Under the pieces are notes generated by a model that saw only the letters and a program-made list of their open reading frames with translations, was not told the DNA's origin and ran no database searches. This document shows positions 8,853 to 16,609 of a stretch of DNA of 33,232 nucleotides, in pieces. A program made the translations under genes and the position numbers. The first letter of the stretch is position 1; every line of letters starts with the position of its first letter. Location: the NCBI GenBank assembly GCA_964396685.1, contig CAYNFS010000012.1:1-33232 (forward strand), written 5' to 3'. The stretch is from CAYNFS01 sp964396685. Its GTDB lineage: Bacteria; Patescibacteriota; Doudnabacteria; UBA920; 2-01-FULL-46-14.

Positions 8853-9652
8853 GATAAACCGATTAATCCAAAGTACCAGCCAACCATCTCTTCCCCCCAT
8901 AGCATAGCAAAAAAGGCCGCAATTGTTAAAAATGTGCCGAAGGGAATCTGGTCAGTCAGACGTTTTTTGTTTGCCGATATTAAAATCAAAGAAACCACGG
9001 CGCCCATAAAATAAGCTAAGAAAAAAAGTGTCAAGGTTTGAGGCCACGGCACCAAAAAGCCGAGAAAAACTCCGAGTTTTACGTCGCCAAAGCCAATCCA
9101 GCGGCCTTTTGACAAAAAATAGAGAAACGCAAAAAATCCGGAAAGCGCTCCCGCGCCAAGCAAGGCCGCTTCCCAATTTCCCTCGTGTACTTGATAAATA
9201 AGCGCCAGTCCAGCCCCTGGAAAAACGACTTTGTCCAAAATCAAATAGTGCTTGAAATCGTAGACGAAAATGACGATTAAGAAACTGGCAAATGCAAATT
9301 GAAAAAGCAATTCTATATAGTCTGTCATCCTCGGGTTTGACCCGGGGATCCAGAATTGGATTCCCGCTTTCGCGGGAATGACATTGGCAGTGTAAATCAA
9401 CACAAATGCGATAGCCGTGGCTAACTCCACGAGGGGATACTGCCGCGAGATCGGCTGGCCGCAATACCGGCAACGGCCCCGTAAAAGAAAAAAACTGACC
9501 ATTGGGATCAGATCTAGCATGCGCAGAATATGCCGGCAGTGAGGGCAACGGGAGTGCGTTTCCAAAATTGACTCACCGACATGCAGACGGTGAATCACGG
9601 CGTTTAAGAAGCTCCCGACAATCAAGCCAAAAATAAAAATCAAAAAAGGCAT
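8849..9652 (-). CDS. pilD: Prepilin peptidase / N-methyltransferase PilD
   Basis: 267 residues, membrane protease that cleaves prepilins after Gly and methylates the new N-terminus. The cytoplasmic loop has two CxxC pairs (C36/C39 and C61/C64) typical of bifunctional enzymes. The catalytic aspartates lie in YDFKHYLILD (D132) and GFGDVK (D190). Some seven further hydrophobic segments follow. Residues about 90-111 (VIPAKAGIQ...) are encoded by a palindromic repeat inserted in frame in the loop between two membrane segments, before the first catalytic Asp. The frame stays open, so the enzyme may tolerate it. The start is one base-pair region after the second pilin gene. Confidence 0.96.
   Translation of the reverse strand: MPFLIFIFGLIVGSFLNAVIHRLHVGESILETHSRCPHCRHILRMLDLIPMVSFFLLRGRCRYCGQPISRQYPLVELATAIAFVLIYTANVIPAKAGIQFWIPGSNPRMTDYIELLFQFAFASFLIVIFVYDFKHYLILDKVVFPGAGLALIYQVHEGNWEAALLGAGALSGFFAFLYFLSKGRWIGFGDVKLGVFLGFLVPWPQTLTLFFLAYFMGAVVSLILISANKKRLTDQIPFGTFLTIAAFFAMLWGEEMVGWYFGLIGLS
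9323..9383. repeat. Palindromic repeat inserted in frame in pilD
   Basis: TGTCATCCTCGGG...CCGGGGATCCAG...TGGATTCCCGCTTTCGCGGGAATGACA, with terminal inverted TGTCAT/ATGACA and two internal GC-rich hairpins. It belongs to the widespread family whose translation reads VIPAKAGIQ. A longer relative is at 31145-31228. Here it is translated as part of PilD. Confidence 0.85.
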
Positions 9653-9658
9653 TTCTGA

Positions 9659-10123
9659 TTACAAAAGCGAATCCACCGATACCGAATTTCCGCTCGTGTC
9701 CCTTATCCCGCCTTCCTCATCCATAGTGTAATAAGCACCTTTGTTTTCCATATAAAATCGAAGCTCGTATTGGGATCTGACCGTTCCGCCGCATCCAGTG
9801 GATGAATTTCCCCTTGCCGTATAAACGTAATCAAAACCCGAGGGCCCCGGATCTCTAGGGATACGCATGATTGTGACTCCGGAACAGATAAGCTCGGTCC
9901 CTGTTATCCAAGCCGTATCGTCCGGGTAGCCTCCGCCATGATTGTAATAAAGATCAAGGCCAGTTTTGATCTGTTTTAGATCAGAAACTCGTCTGGTGTC
10001 CCGGGACTTCATCCGGGCGTTGCTCAACGAAATCGAAATAATCGAAAGTAGCAGTCCAATAATGGCAACGACCACCAGAAGCTCAATAAGAGTGAATCCT
10101 GATTTTGAATTTCTTAAGTCCAC
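9659..10123 (-). CDS. Type IV pilin-like protein (second pilin)
   Basis: 154 residues. The leader of eight residues ends in G^FTLIELLVVVAIIGLLLSIISISLSNARMKSRDTRR, a textbook class III signal with Glu at +5. DLKQIKTGLDLYYNHGGGYP matches the alpha1-C/loop region of CPR pilins. Two cysteines (in ELICSG and STGCGG) may form a disulfide. It starts with GTG at 10123 after a GGGGGAG ribosome site. It follows the main pilin and precedes pilD, so it is probably an alternative or minor pilin from the same message. Confidence 0.92.
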   Translation of the reverse strand: MDLRNSKSGFTLIELLVVVAIIGLLLSIISISLSNARMKSRDTRRVSDLKQIKTGLDLYYNHGGGYPDDTAWITGTELICSGVTIMRIPRDPGPSGFDYVYTARGNSSTGCGGTVRSQYELRFYMENKGAYYTMDEEGGIRDTSGNSVSVDSLL

Positions 10124-10182
10124 AAGACTCCCCCCGTCAGCCAGAGGCGGACCGGGAGGAAAACAGATGGACTTAAAATAAT

Positions 10183-10653
10183 TTATTGAATGCCGGCTCT
10201 TGTGGCAGTGTGACTGCCTTGGCCAAGACCGCCAGTTGAAGCGCCCAGACAGAAGGCAATGGTGTAATCTATACCGCTGCCAACCTGGGCATAAGTATAT
10301 GTTGTAACACCAGCAGCGCAGGTTCCGTCATTGCTTGGCGTTGGATAATTTGGATATAGTGCCATATAATCCTGCCATTCAGTAGCTGTTGAACCAATAG
10401 TGGTATCATAATCTCCTGGGGTTGGCTTGTTAGCGGTAGCTGTAGCATAACGACCATTGTCATTGTAGAAAAGCTCGAGCGCAGTCATAATTTGCCTTAC
10501 ATCTGCCAAACGCTTGGCGTCTCTGGCTTTGGCGCGGGCGGTATTGAGTGAAACCAGCACCACCGCCGCCAAAATCCCGATGATCGCGATTACCACCAGA
10601 AGTTCGATAAGCGTGAAGCCGCGACTTCCTCTCGATTTTCGGTTTGTTTTCAC
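10183..10653 (-). CDS. pilA: Major type IV pilin (PilA-like)
   Basis: 156 residues. G^FTLIELLVVIAIIGILAAVVLVSLNTARAKARDAKRLADVRQ gives the cleavage site, Glu at +5 and the long N-terminal helix. The head has DNGRYAT and two cysteines (DGTCAAG, AFCLG). I chose the GTG at 10653: the strong ribosome site GAAAGGGGGTGA itself covers the other possible GTG at 10665 and lies eight bases before 10653. It has its own strong promoter (10718-10746), as expected for the most abundant subunit. The head closely resembles the C-terminus of the protein at 1073. Confidence 0.93.
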   Translation of the reverse strand: MKTNRKSRGSRGFTLIELLVVIAIIGILAAVVLVSLNTARAKARDAKRLADVRQIMTALELFYNDNGRYATATANKPTPGDYDTTIGSTATEWQDYMALYPNYPTPSNDGTCAAGVTTYTYAQVGSGIDYTIAFCLGASTGGLGQGSHTATRAGIQ

Positions 10654-10679
10654 TTTTTGTTTCACCCCCTTTCAAGTTT

Positions 10680-10779
10680 ACCCCCACACCAAAAGTGCGA
10701 GGTTGATAATTAACTTAATTATACACTCAATTCTTTTTTCTTGCAAATTTTTTTCTTTTCCTGATTCTGGTGTGGGGGT
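10680..10779. repeat. 12-bp inverted repeat around the pilin promoter
   Basis: ACCCCCACACCA (10680-10691) recurs in inverted form at 10768-10779. The loop holds the pilin promoter. One arm abuts the pilC stop. The arms differ from those at 6383-6467 by G to A in ACCCCCRCACCA. Read-through RNA from pilC would fold the promoter region into a hairpin, while RNA started inside would carry only one arm. Confidence 0.65.
10718..10746 (-). promoter_or_regulatory. Promoter of the pilin sub-operon
   Basis: On the minus strand, TTGCAA (10746-10741), 17 bases, TATAAT (10723-10718). It lies 65 bases before the pilin start and separates the pilin/minor-pilin genes from the pilM-C machinery genes. Confidence 0.8.
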
Positions 10780-11988
10780 TCATTGAACGCTAGCTAAATT
10801 ATAAATCGGAAGCAGGATTCCCGCAACCATGACAGCCACGGCCAGCCCCAAAAGAATCATCACGATGGGCTCAAGAAGTGTCGTCAGAGTGGCCAGGTTG
10901 CTTTCCACTTCCCGGTCATAAAACTTTGCCAGCTTCTCCAAAATCTCATCCAGAGTGCCGGTTTGTTCCCCGATTCTCACCATTTGCGTGACAATTCCCG
11001 GGACTTCCCGATAGCCTTGAAAAACGTCCGCGATTGATTTACCGGTTTCTACCTCTTGCGCTGCATCCAGCAGAATATCCCGATATACGGTATTGCCGAC
11101 AATGGCCGAGACGGTCTGCAGGGCGTAGACAATCGGAATGCCTCCGGCAATCAACGTTGAAAGATTTCTCGAAAACCGGTCAATATATATTCTTTCCAAA
11201 AGTTTGCTTAGAATTGGCAGTTTGAGCTTAAATCTGTCCCAAATCAACCTGCCACCGGAGCTTCTGATATAAATCTGAAGCCCTACGGCAAGCGCCACAA
11301 AAGTCAAAATAATAATCAGCCAATACTTTTGCATGACTTCTGTTGCAAAAATTAAAATCTTCGTAGTCAAAGGGAGTTCAGCACCCGCTTCCTTAAGCAC
11401 CGCGATCATTTGGGGCAACACGAAGATGAACATCAAAGCCCCAACAATGATAATCGCCGAGATGATAAACAAAGGATAGATCATGGCCCCGCGAATTTTG
11501 GAGACAAGCGCGTAGTCTTTTTCTTCCTGATCCGCAAGATAGGAAAGAGCTTCCGCCAATGTCCCAGAGAGTTCTGCCGATCTGATAAGATTGACATATA
11601 AATTGGAAAAAACCTGAGGGAAACGCGAAGTTGTTTCCGAAAGGCTTTTGCCTCCCTCAATGTCCGCAATCATCTCGCCAATGACTTCCTTGAGCTTCTG
11701 ACTTGCGACTTGCTGAAGGAGCACCTCCAAAGCCTGCACGATCGGCACCCGGGCATTAATCAGTGTGGCAAGCTGTCTGGAAAATAGCACAATCTCTTTC
11801 CGGGAAACCCGCCCCAAAAATGGAAAATACCTGCTCAAATCAAGGCCTAAACGTTTGGGATGCAATGCCAGCACCACCAAACCATGGCCGTGCAAAATCT
11901 CCGAAGCCTGAATGACCGAAGGAGCCTCGACGACTCCTTCGCGGATGTGCCCTTTTTGGTCTTTGGCTTGGTAGTTGAAAACCGGCAT
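10780..11988 (-). CDS. pilC: Pilus inner-membrane platform protein PilC (GspF family)
   Basis: 402 residues. It has the usual duplicated GspF organisation: MPVFNYQAKDQKGHIREG start, first helical repeat with FSRQLATLINARVPIVQALEVL, a membrane pair near the middle (IYPLFIISAIIIVGALMFIFV), a second repeat with FSRNLSTLIAGGIPIVYALQTV, and a last membrane segment (EPIVMILLGLAVAVMVAGILLPIY). PilC couples the cytoplasmic PilB/PilT ATPases to the growing pilus. The ATG at 11988 is one base after the pilT stop; upstream frame to 12054 would overlap pilT and is not conserved. Confidence 0.95.
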   Translation of the reverse strand: MPVFNYQAKDQKGHIREGVVEAPSVIQASEILHGHGLVVLALHPKRLGLDLSRYFPFLGRVSRKEIVLFSRQLATLINARVPIVQALEVLLQQVASQKLKEVIGEMIADIEGGKSLSETTSRFPQVFSNLYVNLIRSAELSGTLAEALSYLADQEEKDYALVSKIRGAMIYPLFIISAIIIVGALMFIFVLPQMIAVLKEAGAELPLTTKILIFATEVMQKYWLIIILTFVALAVGLQIYIRSSGGRLIWDRFKLKLPILSKLLERIYIDRFSRNLSTLIAGGIPIVYALQTVSAIVGNTVYRDILLDAAQEVETGKSIADVFQGYREVPGIVTQMVRIGEQTGTLDEILEKLAKFYDREVESNLATLTTLLEPIVMILLGLAVAVMVAGILLPIYNLASVQ

Positions 11989-11989
11989 G

Positions 11990-13069
11990 TTAAAATCTTT
12001 TGACCAGGGTCTTAAACAGCTCGGGGCTTCCCGCATAGGCCAGCCCGTCTTCAAAAGTTATCAGTCCTTTCCGCACCAAATCGGCAAGCGACCGATCAAG
12101 ACTTACCATCCCGTCTTTGCTGCCCGTGTGAATGACATTGGGAAGCTCGTAAGTCCGACCCTCCCGAATCACGTTTCTCACCGCCGTGTTGGCCAGCATG
12201 ATCTCAATCGCGGGAATCCGCCCGCCTCCGACGCGGCGCAGAAGCCGCTGGGACACTACCCCAATTAGAATGTTGGAGAGCTGGGAGCGGATCTGGTTTT
12301 GCTGGTGAGCCGGAAAGACGTCAATGATGCGGTCAATTGTTTGGGGAGCGTCATTGGTGTGCAGGGTGGCAAAAACCAGATGTCCCGTTTCCGCCACGGT
12401 AATGGCTGTGGCAATGGACTCCAGATCGCGCATCTCCCCAATCATCACCACGTTTACATCCTCCCGCAAGGTTGCCCGAATGGCTGGCGCAAATCCCACC
12501 GTATCCAGATACACTTCTCTCTGGGAAATAATCGCCTTGTCCTGGATGAATAAATACTCAATCGGATCTTCGATGGTAATGACGTGGTCGGGCCGCGAGT
12601 GATTTACAATATCAATCAGCGCCGCCAAAGTTGTGGACTTCCCGTGACCCGTGGGCCCAACGTACAAAACCATACCCTGACGGTACTTGGCAAAATTTGC
12701 AAGTTCGGGGGGCAAACTTAATTCCTCCAAGGTCCGAATTTTTGAAGGCACGTGCCGGAAAGCGGCGGCAAGTGTGCCTTTCTGGTAATAAACATTCACT
12801 CTGAATCGCGCGTGGCCTTTGAAACTGTGAGAAAAATCAACCTGTTTTCGCTCGGCAAGCTGGTTTTTATGAAAATCATTAAGCAAGGACATGATGAGGC
12901 TTTCCAGCTGTGCCGCATCCAGAACTCCAGAGCCGGGAATTGGAGAAAGGATGCTGTCAACCCGGGCCATCGGCGGCTTGCCGACCAAAAGATGCAGATC
13001 AGATGCGTCGGTCTGAAGCACGTAGGCAAGAAATCTCTGCATTTCCATTTCGGGATTTTTGTAAGTCAT
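11990..13069 (-). CDS. pilT: Pilus retraction ATPase PilT
   Basis: 359 residues. The N-terminal domain has ASDLHLLVGKPP. The Walker A is GPTGHGKST (138-146), with His where PilT proteins usually have Ser. The Asp box is TIEDPIEY, and a His-box-like LVFATLHTNDA is present. Walker B is VNVVMIGEMRD (about 205-215). VIREGRTYEL near the C-terminus matches the AIREGKTHQ motif typical of PilT. It hydrolyses ATP to depolymerise the pilus. It overlaps the receiver gene by four bases (ATGA). Confidence 0.95.
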   Translation of the reverse strand: MTYKNPEMEMQRFLAYVLQTDASDLHLLVGKPPMARVDSILSPIPGSGVLDAAQLESLIMSLLNDFHKNQLAERKQVDFSHSFKGHARFRVNVYYQKGTLAAAFRHVPSKIRTLEELSLPPELANFAKYRQGMVLYVGPTGHGKSTTLAALIDIVNHSRPDHVITIEDPIEYLFIQDKAIISQREVYLDTVGFAPAIRATLREDVNVVMIGEMRDLESIATAITVAETGHLVFATLHTNDAPQTIDRIIDVFPAHQQNQIRSQLSNILIGVVSQRLLRRVGGGRIPAIEIMLANTAVRNVIREGRTYELPNVIHTGSKDGMVSLDRSLADLVRKGLITFEDGLAYAGSPELFKTLVKRF

Positions 13070-13428
13070 ATTGGCGAAAGATTTAAAATTAATTTTTTTA
13101 TGTCTGAGATCGAATTTTTACCTTTCACGAAGTAACCGGTAATGCCGTAATTTAAAGAATACATAATATCTTCCAAATTTTCAATTCGCGAATAAATGAT
13201 GACCGGCAACAGGCGATCCCTGAAGATCCTCCCCACATGCTCTAAAAGGTAATACCCGGGCTGATCGGGCAACAAAAGTTCCATGATCAGCACGTCCGGC
13301 AAAAAAGATTGCAGGGCTTGCTTGGCTCGCGCCGCATTTTTTTCAATTCGGACTTCGGAAGCCACATCGCGCAAAGAAAGATACTGGGGATGGTAGTATT
13401 CATCTGGTTCGACGATGAGTAGGCGCAT
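13066..13428 (-). CDS. Degenerate CheY-like receiver domain protein
   Basis: 120 residues, a stand-alone receiver fold. MRLLIVEPDEYY supplies the acidic pocket of strand beta1, and VIIYSR and GYFVKGKN match beta4 and the conserved Lys of beta5. The phosphoacceptor Asp of the usual LDLxLP is replaced by Glu (E50 in IMELLLPD), so ordinary phosphorylation is unlikely and the protein may be a constitutive or protein-binding pseudo-receiver. It lies between pilB and pilT with a 1-base gap and a 4-base overlap, so it is probably made in step with the motors and may control them. Confidence 0.85.
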   Translation of the reverse strand: MRLLIVEPDEYYHPQYLSLRDVASEVRIEKNAARAKQALQSFLPDVLIMELLLPDQPGYYLLEHVGRIFRDRLLPVIIYSRIENLEDIMYSLNYGITGYFVKGKNSISDIKKLILNLSPI

Positions 13429-13429
13429 A

Positions 13430-15178
13430 TTATTCTTTGGTTACCCTGATAACTTCTTCAATCGTGGTCACACCTTTTAAAACCTTGAGCAGTCCGTCCT
13501 GTTTCATGCTAATCATGCCTTCTTTGCGGGCCTGTTCGCGAAGGCGAGCGACTGACTCGCGCTCCAGTATCAAATTCTTTATCTCGTCAGAAAGAGGCAT
13601 CACTTCAAAAATGGCAATCCGCCCCCGGTAGCCGGAATCCCCGCAAAGTTTGCATCCTTTGCCCGTATGGAATTTTATCTCCTGCAAATTTACCCCTATC
13701 CCCTCCGCTTTCGGTATGTCCCGAAGCTCTTCCACTATCATTTTTTGAGCTTCTTCCGGCACCTCAATTTCCTGTTTGCAGTCCGTGCAAATCTTCCGCA
13801 CGAGCCGTTGCGCCATAACCGCGTTCAAAGAGGCCGTCAGCAAAAAAGCTTCGATGCCCATATCCAAAAGCCTCGGGATTGCGCCGATAGCGTCGTTGGT
13901 GTGCAGAGTGGAAAAAACCAAGTGCCCGGTGAGCGCCGAATGCACTGCCAGCTCCGCGGTCTCTTTGTCTCTAATTTCACCGACCATAATGATATTCGGG
14001 TCCTGACGCAAGATGGAACGAAGCCCCGAGGCAAAGGTTAAACCAATTTCGGGATTGATTTGAGACTGGTTGACTCCGTTGATAAAGTATTCCACGGGGT
14101 CCTCCAGTGTAACAATGTTCACGCCGACTTTGTTGAGGATGTTAAGAACCGCATACAAGGTGGTGGACTTGCCGGAACCGGTGGGACCGGTGACCAAAAG
14201 CATCCCATGGGCTTTGCTGATGTTTTCCTTGAGCCGCTCTAGCTTCATTCCCAAAAGCCCCAGCTCCTCCAGTTTGGGCACCCCGCCGGATTTGTCCAAA
14301 ATCCGCAAAACGACTTTCTCGCCGTTGACGGTTGGCAGAGTAGAGACTCGAAAATCAATAGAATGGCTTTCAATATCCATATGAAATCGTCCGTCCTGCG
14401 GCAGACGCTGTTCATCAATCTTAAGATTGGACAGAATCTTAATGCGCGAAACAATGGCCGGATGCACGACTTTTGGAATGATCAGGGAACTGTGCAGAAT
14501 CCCGTCAATCCGGTAGCGGATCCGAAGATCGGATTCCTGGGGCTCAATGTGAATGTCAGAAGCGCGCGCGGCAATGGCATATTTGATAATCATGTCCACA
14601 ATTTTGGCGATTGGCGCTTCGGTGGTGATTTTCCGCGCGACCGCGACCGGTTCGGCTTTGAGGGGAGCCGCTTTTTCTTCGGTTTTTTTGATGGAAGCCA
14701 AGGCCTCGCTGACTTCGGTCGTGATGCTTAAGCTTTTGCGCAATGCCTCCTGATACGAAGTCGGCGAAGCCAGGTACAATTCAACGCGCAACCGGTTCTT
14801 CTGAGCCAGGAATTCCAAAGCCTCAAGCGCCCGCAGATCCGTAGGGTCGGTCAGGGCTATTTTTAAAATATTTTTTTGCTTGGCAAACGGCACAAACTGG
14901 TAATTCTCGATTGAGTCTTTGGAAACCGCCTCCATGGCCTCTTTGGGCAAATTTTGGTTGCGCAAATCTACATAAGGAAGCCCGAAAAATTCCGCCTTGA
15001 CGCGGGTCATTTTTTCCTCGTCTAAAATTCTCTGTTCGACCAAGACTTGCTCCAAAGGCCGGCGATTTTTGGCGGCAACAAGATGAATCTCCGCCAATTG
15101 GGCCTTGGTGAGATAACCTTGTTCGACTAAAAACTCTTCAAATGTCCGGCGCTGGTCGACTATGGTGGTGCGCGGCAT
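13430..15178 (-). CDS. pilB: Pilus extension ATPase PilB (GspE family)
   Basis: 582 residues. An N-terminal MshEN/GspE-N domain (about 10-150) is followed by ASDIHIEP, Walker A GPTGSGKST (331-339), Asp box LEDPVEYFI, Walker B NIIMVGEIRD (about 395-404), His box LVFSTLHTNDA, and a four-cysteine zinc site (C464, C467, C509, C512). It drives pilus polymerisation. I use the ATG at 15178. A TTG at 15211, preceded by AGGAAATC, would add 11 residues and overlap the upstream gene by 20 bases. Confidence 0.96.
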   Translation of the reverse strand: MPRTTIVDQRRTFEEFLVEQGYLTKAQLAEIHLVAAKNRRPLEQVLVEQRILDEEKMTRVKAEFFGLPYVDLRNQNLPKEAMEAVSKDSIENYQFVPFAKQKNILKIALTDPTDLRALEALEFLAQKNRLRVELYLASPTSYQEALRKSLSITTEVSEALASIKKTEEKAAPLKAEPVAVARKITTEAPIAKIVDMIIKYAIAARASDIHIEPQESDLRIRYRIDGILHSSLIIPKVVHPAIVSRIKILSNLKIDEQRLPQDGRFHMDIESHSIDFRVSTLPTVNGEKVVLRILDKSGGVPKLEELGLLGMKLERLKENISKAHGMLLVTGPTGSGKSTTLYAVLNILNKVGVNIVTLEDPVEYFINGVNQSQINPEIGLTFASGLRSILRQDPNIIMVGEIRDKETAELAVHSALTGHLVFSTLHTNDAIGAIPRLLDMGIEAFLLTASLNAVMAQRLVRKICTDCKQEIEVPEEAQKMIVEELRDIPKAEGIGVNLQEIKFHTGKGCKLCGDSGYRGRIAIFEVMPLSDEIKNLILERESVARLREQARKEGMISMKQDGLLKVLKGVTTIEEVIRVTKE

Positions 15179-15191
15179 GGATGAGGATGAT

Positions 15192-15485
15192 TTAAGGGGC
15201 AAAAGGATCAAGATTTCCTAACTCTTCCGGAGTTATAAACGCCTCGGGAGCGCTTTTTAGCGAGTGGAATTTATCCTGCGAAAGAATGGTTGTGTCTATT
15301 CTGCTTCCAAAAGGCAGAAGAGAACTGCGGGAAGCGGTTCCGGCAGAAGGGTTCAAAGTGTCAACCGCTGCCGGAATGACAGGCTCGGATCTCAAAAAAT
15401 TCAAATACACAATGCCGCTTGCCACGGCAACTAAAATAACGATCAGGAGCCAGAGGCGGTTTCTACTCTCCGGAAGCAGCTTCAT
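15192..15485 (-). CDS. Small single-pass pilus protein in the pilP position
   Basis: 97 residues. A short cytoplasmic start, one membrane segment (about 12-30, LWLLIVILVAVASGIVYLN), then a Ser/Pro-rich extracytoplasmic tail ending LGNLDPFAP. It lies between pilO and pilB and overlaps pilO by 23 bases, the place where PilP or GspC-like proteins are encoded. Proteobacterial PilP is a lipoprotein; no lipobox is seen here, so I call it PilP-like only by position. It may link PilN/O to other envelope parts. Confidence 0.8.
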   Translation of the reverse strand: MKLLPESRNRLWLLIVILVAVASGIVYLNFLRSEPVIPAAVDTLNPSAGTASRSSLLPFGSRIDTTILSQDKFHSLKSAPEAFITPEELGNLDPFAP

Positions 15486-16035
15486 ACGGTTTTTGATAAT
15501 AAGTATTAATCACCAGGTTGTATTCTTGAATCAAAGATTCGTCAATGGGGCTAAATATCACAGACTTGACATCGAAAAGCCGCAGGTTCTGTTCGGCGTT
15601 CAGCAAAAAGGCGCGCAAATTTTCATAGCGCCCTTTCAAGGTCAAGGTAATCTGGACGATCCCCAAATTGTCGCCGGCCTTTTGAGCTGGCAAGGCTGGC
15701 TGAAGGCTGGCGATAAAAATTCCGCTTAAAGTCGCAATATTGTCCAGGGTGGCCAAAAGCTGCGGCATATCGGGCTCTTTAGGCAACGCCTCTTCCGCAA
15801 TTTCCAACTCCGCCCTTTTTTCATTTAAATCGCTAACCAAAGCTTGTATGCTTGCAAGCTCCGCCTCCCGTTCGGCAACTGCGGCCTTTTTATCCGCAAG
15901 CGCTTGTCTTTTGCCCTGGGTGTCCCGATATTGCGGCCAAAGCAGAAAATATCCTGCCGCCCCTATGGCTATGACCAGAAGAGGCACTATGATGCCGCTC
16001 GAAAGTTGCGTGAGATTAAGCTTGGTCTTTACCAT
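15463..16035 (-). CDS. pilO: Pilus assembly protein PilO
   Basis: 190 residues: one N-terminal membrane segment (about 13-33), a coiled coil (about 38-85, rich in Ala/Glu/Lys heptads) and a C-terminal ferredoxin-like domain (about 90-185, with QITLTLKGRYENLRAFLLNAE). This is the PilO layout. It pairs with PilN to form the inner-membrane alignment complex. Its ATG follows the pilN stop with no gap. Confidence 0.92.
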   Translation of the reverse strand: MVKTKLNLTQLSSGIIVPLLVIAIGAAGYFLLWPQYRDTQGKRQALADKKAAVAEREAELASIQALVSDLNEKRAELEIAEEALPKEPDMPQLLATLDNIATLSGIFIASLQPALPAQKAGDNLGIVQITLTLKGRYENLRAFLLNAEQNLRLFDVKSVIFSPIDESLIQEYNLVINTYYQKPYEAASGE

Positions 16036-16596
16036 CTATTTAAGAAGCAATTTTGGATCGAAGGTGAGTTCCAGAGTAAACTGGTAACCGGAAGTTTTAC
16101 CCTCTCTCAAACCGGTAGTAATCAAAGTTATGTCCTTAAAATAAGGCGAGGTCTGAAACCCCAGCATTAATTTGGCCAAGTCCGTATAGGTGGGAACGCT
16201 GCCTGTCAGATTAAATTTGTGATTCGTCTGGTCCGCCTGCAGAGAAGCGTAACTTGCCAGTTTATAAGTTGATTTCTCAAGTTCTTTTAAAACTTCCGAC
16301 CAATACAGATGATTGTTCAAAAAAACTTTGATATTGTTCAGCCTGGCCTGATGAGTAAGCGCCGCCAAACGCGCTTCGTCCTTTTCCCCAATCTCAAAAT
16401 CAATTTCGGTCGCTTTTTGATCAAGCTCAAGTTGGCGCTTTCCTAACTGCTTATTATAGACCAAAAAGAAGCTATACCCCAGGATTTCCAAAAGCAAAAT
16501 CGCCAGCACCGCATACAAGGCTTTTTGTCTGGATGCGCGAAAACTAATGGACCCCTCGCCTTGCAGTTCGTTTTTGAGCAAATTAATTTCGGCCAT
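16036..16596 (-). CDS. pilN: Pilus assembly protein PilN
   Basis: 186 residues. The N-terminus MAEINLLKNEL matches the conserved INLLP-like motif that docks into PilM. It is followed by one membrane segment (about 29-48), a coiled coil and a ferredoxin-like periplasmic domain (HKFNLTGSVPTYTDLAKLMLGF...FTLELTFD). It starts 13 bases after pilM. Confidence 0.93.
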   Translation of the reverse strand: MAEINLLKNELQGEGSISFRASRQKALYAVLAILLLEILGYSFFLVYNKQLGKRQLELDQKATEIDFEIGEKDEARLAALTHQARLNNIKVFLNNHLYWSEVLKELEKSTYKLASYASLQADQTNHKFNLTGSVPTYTDLAKLMLGFQTSPYFKDITLITTGLREGKTSGYQFTLELTFDPKLLLK

Positions 16597-16609
16597 AGTC
16601 TAGAATCTT

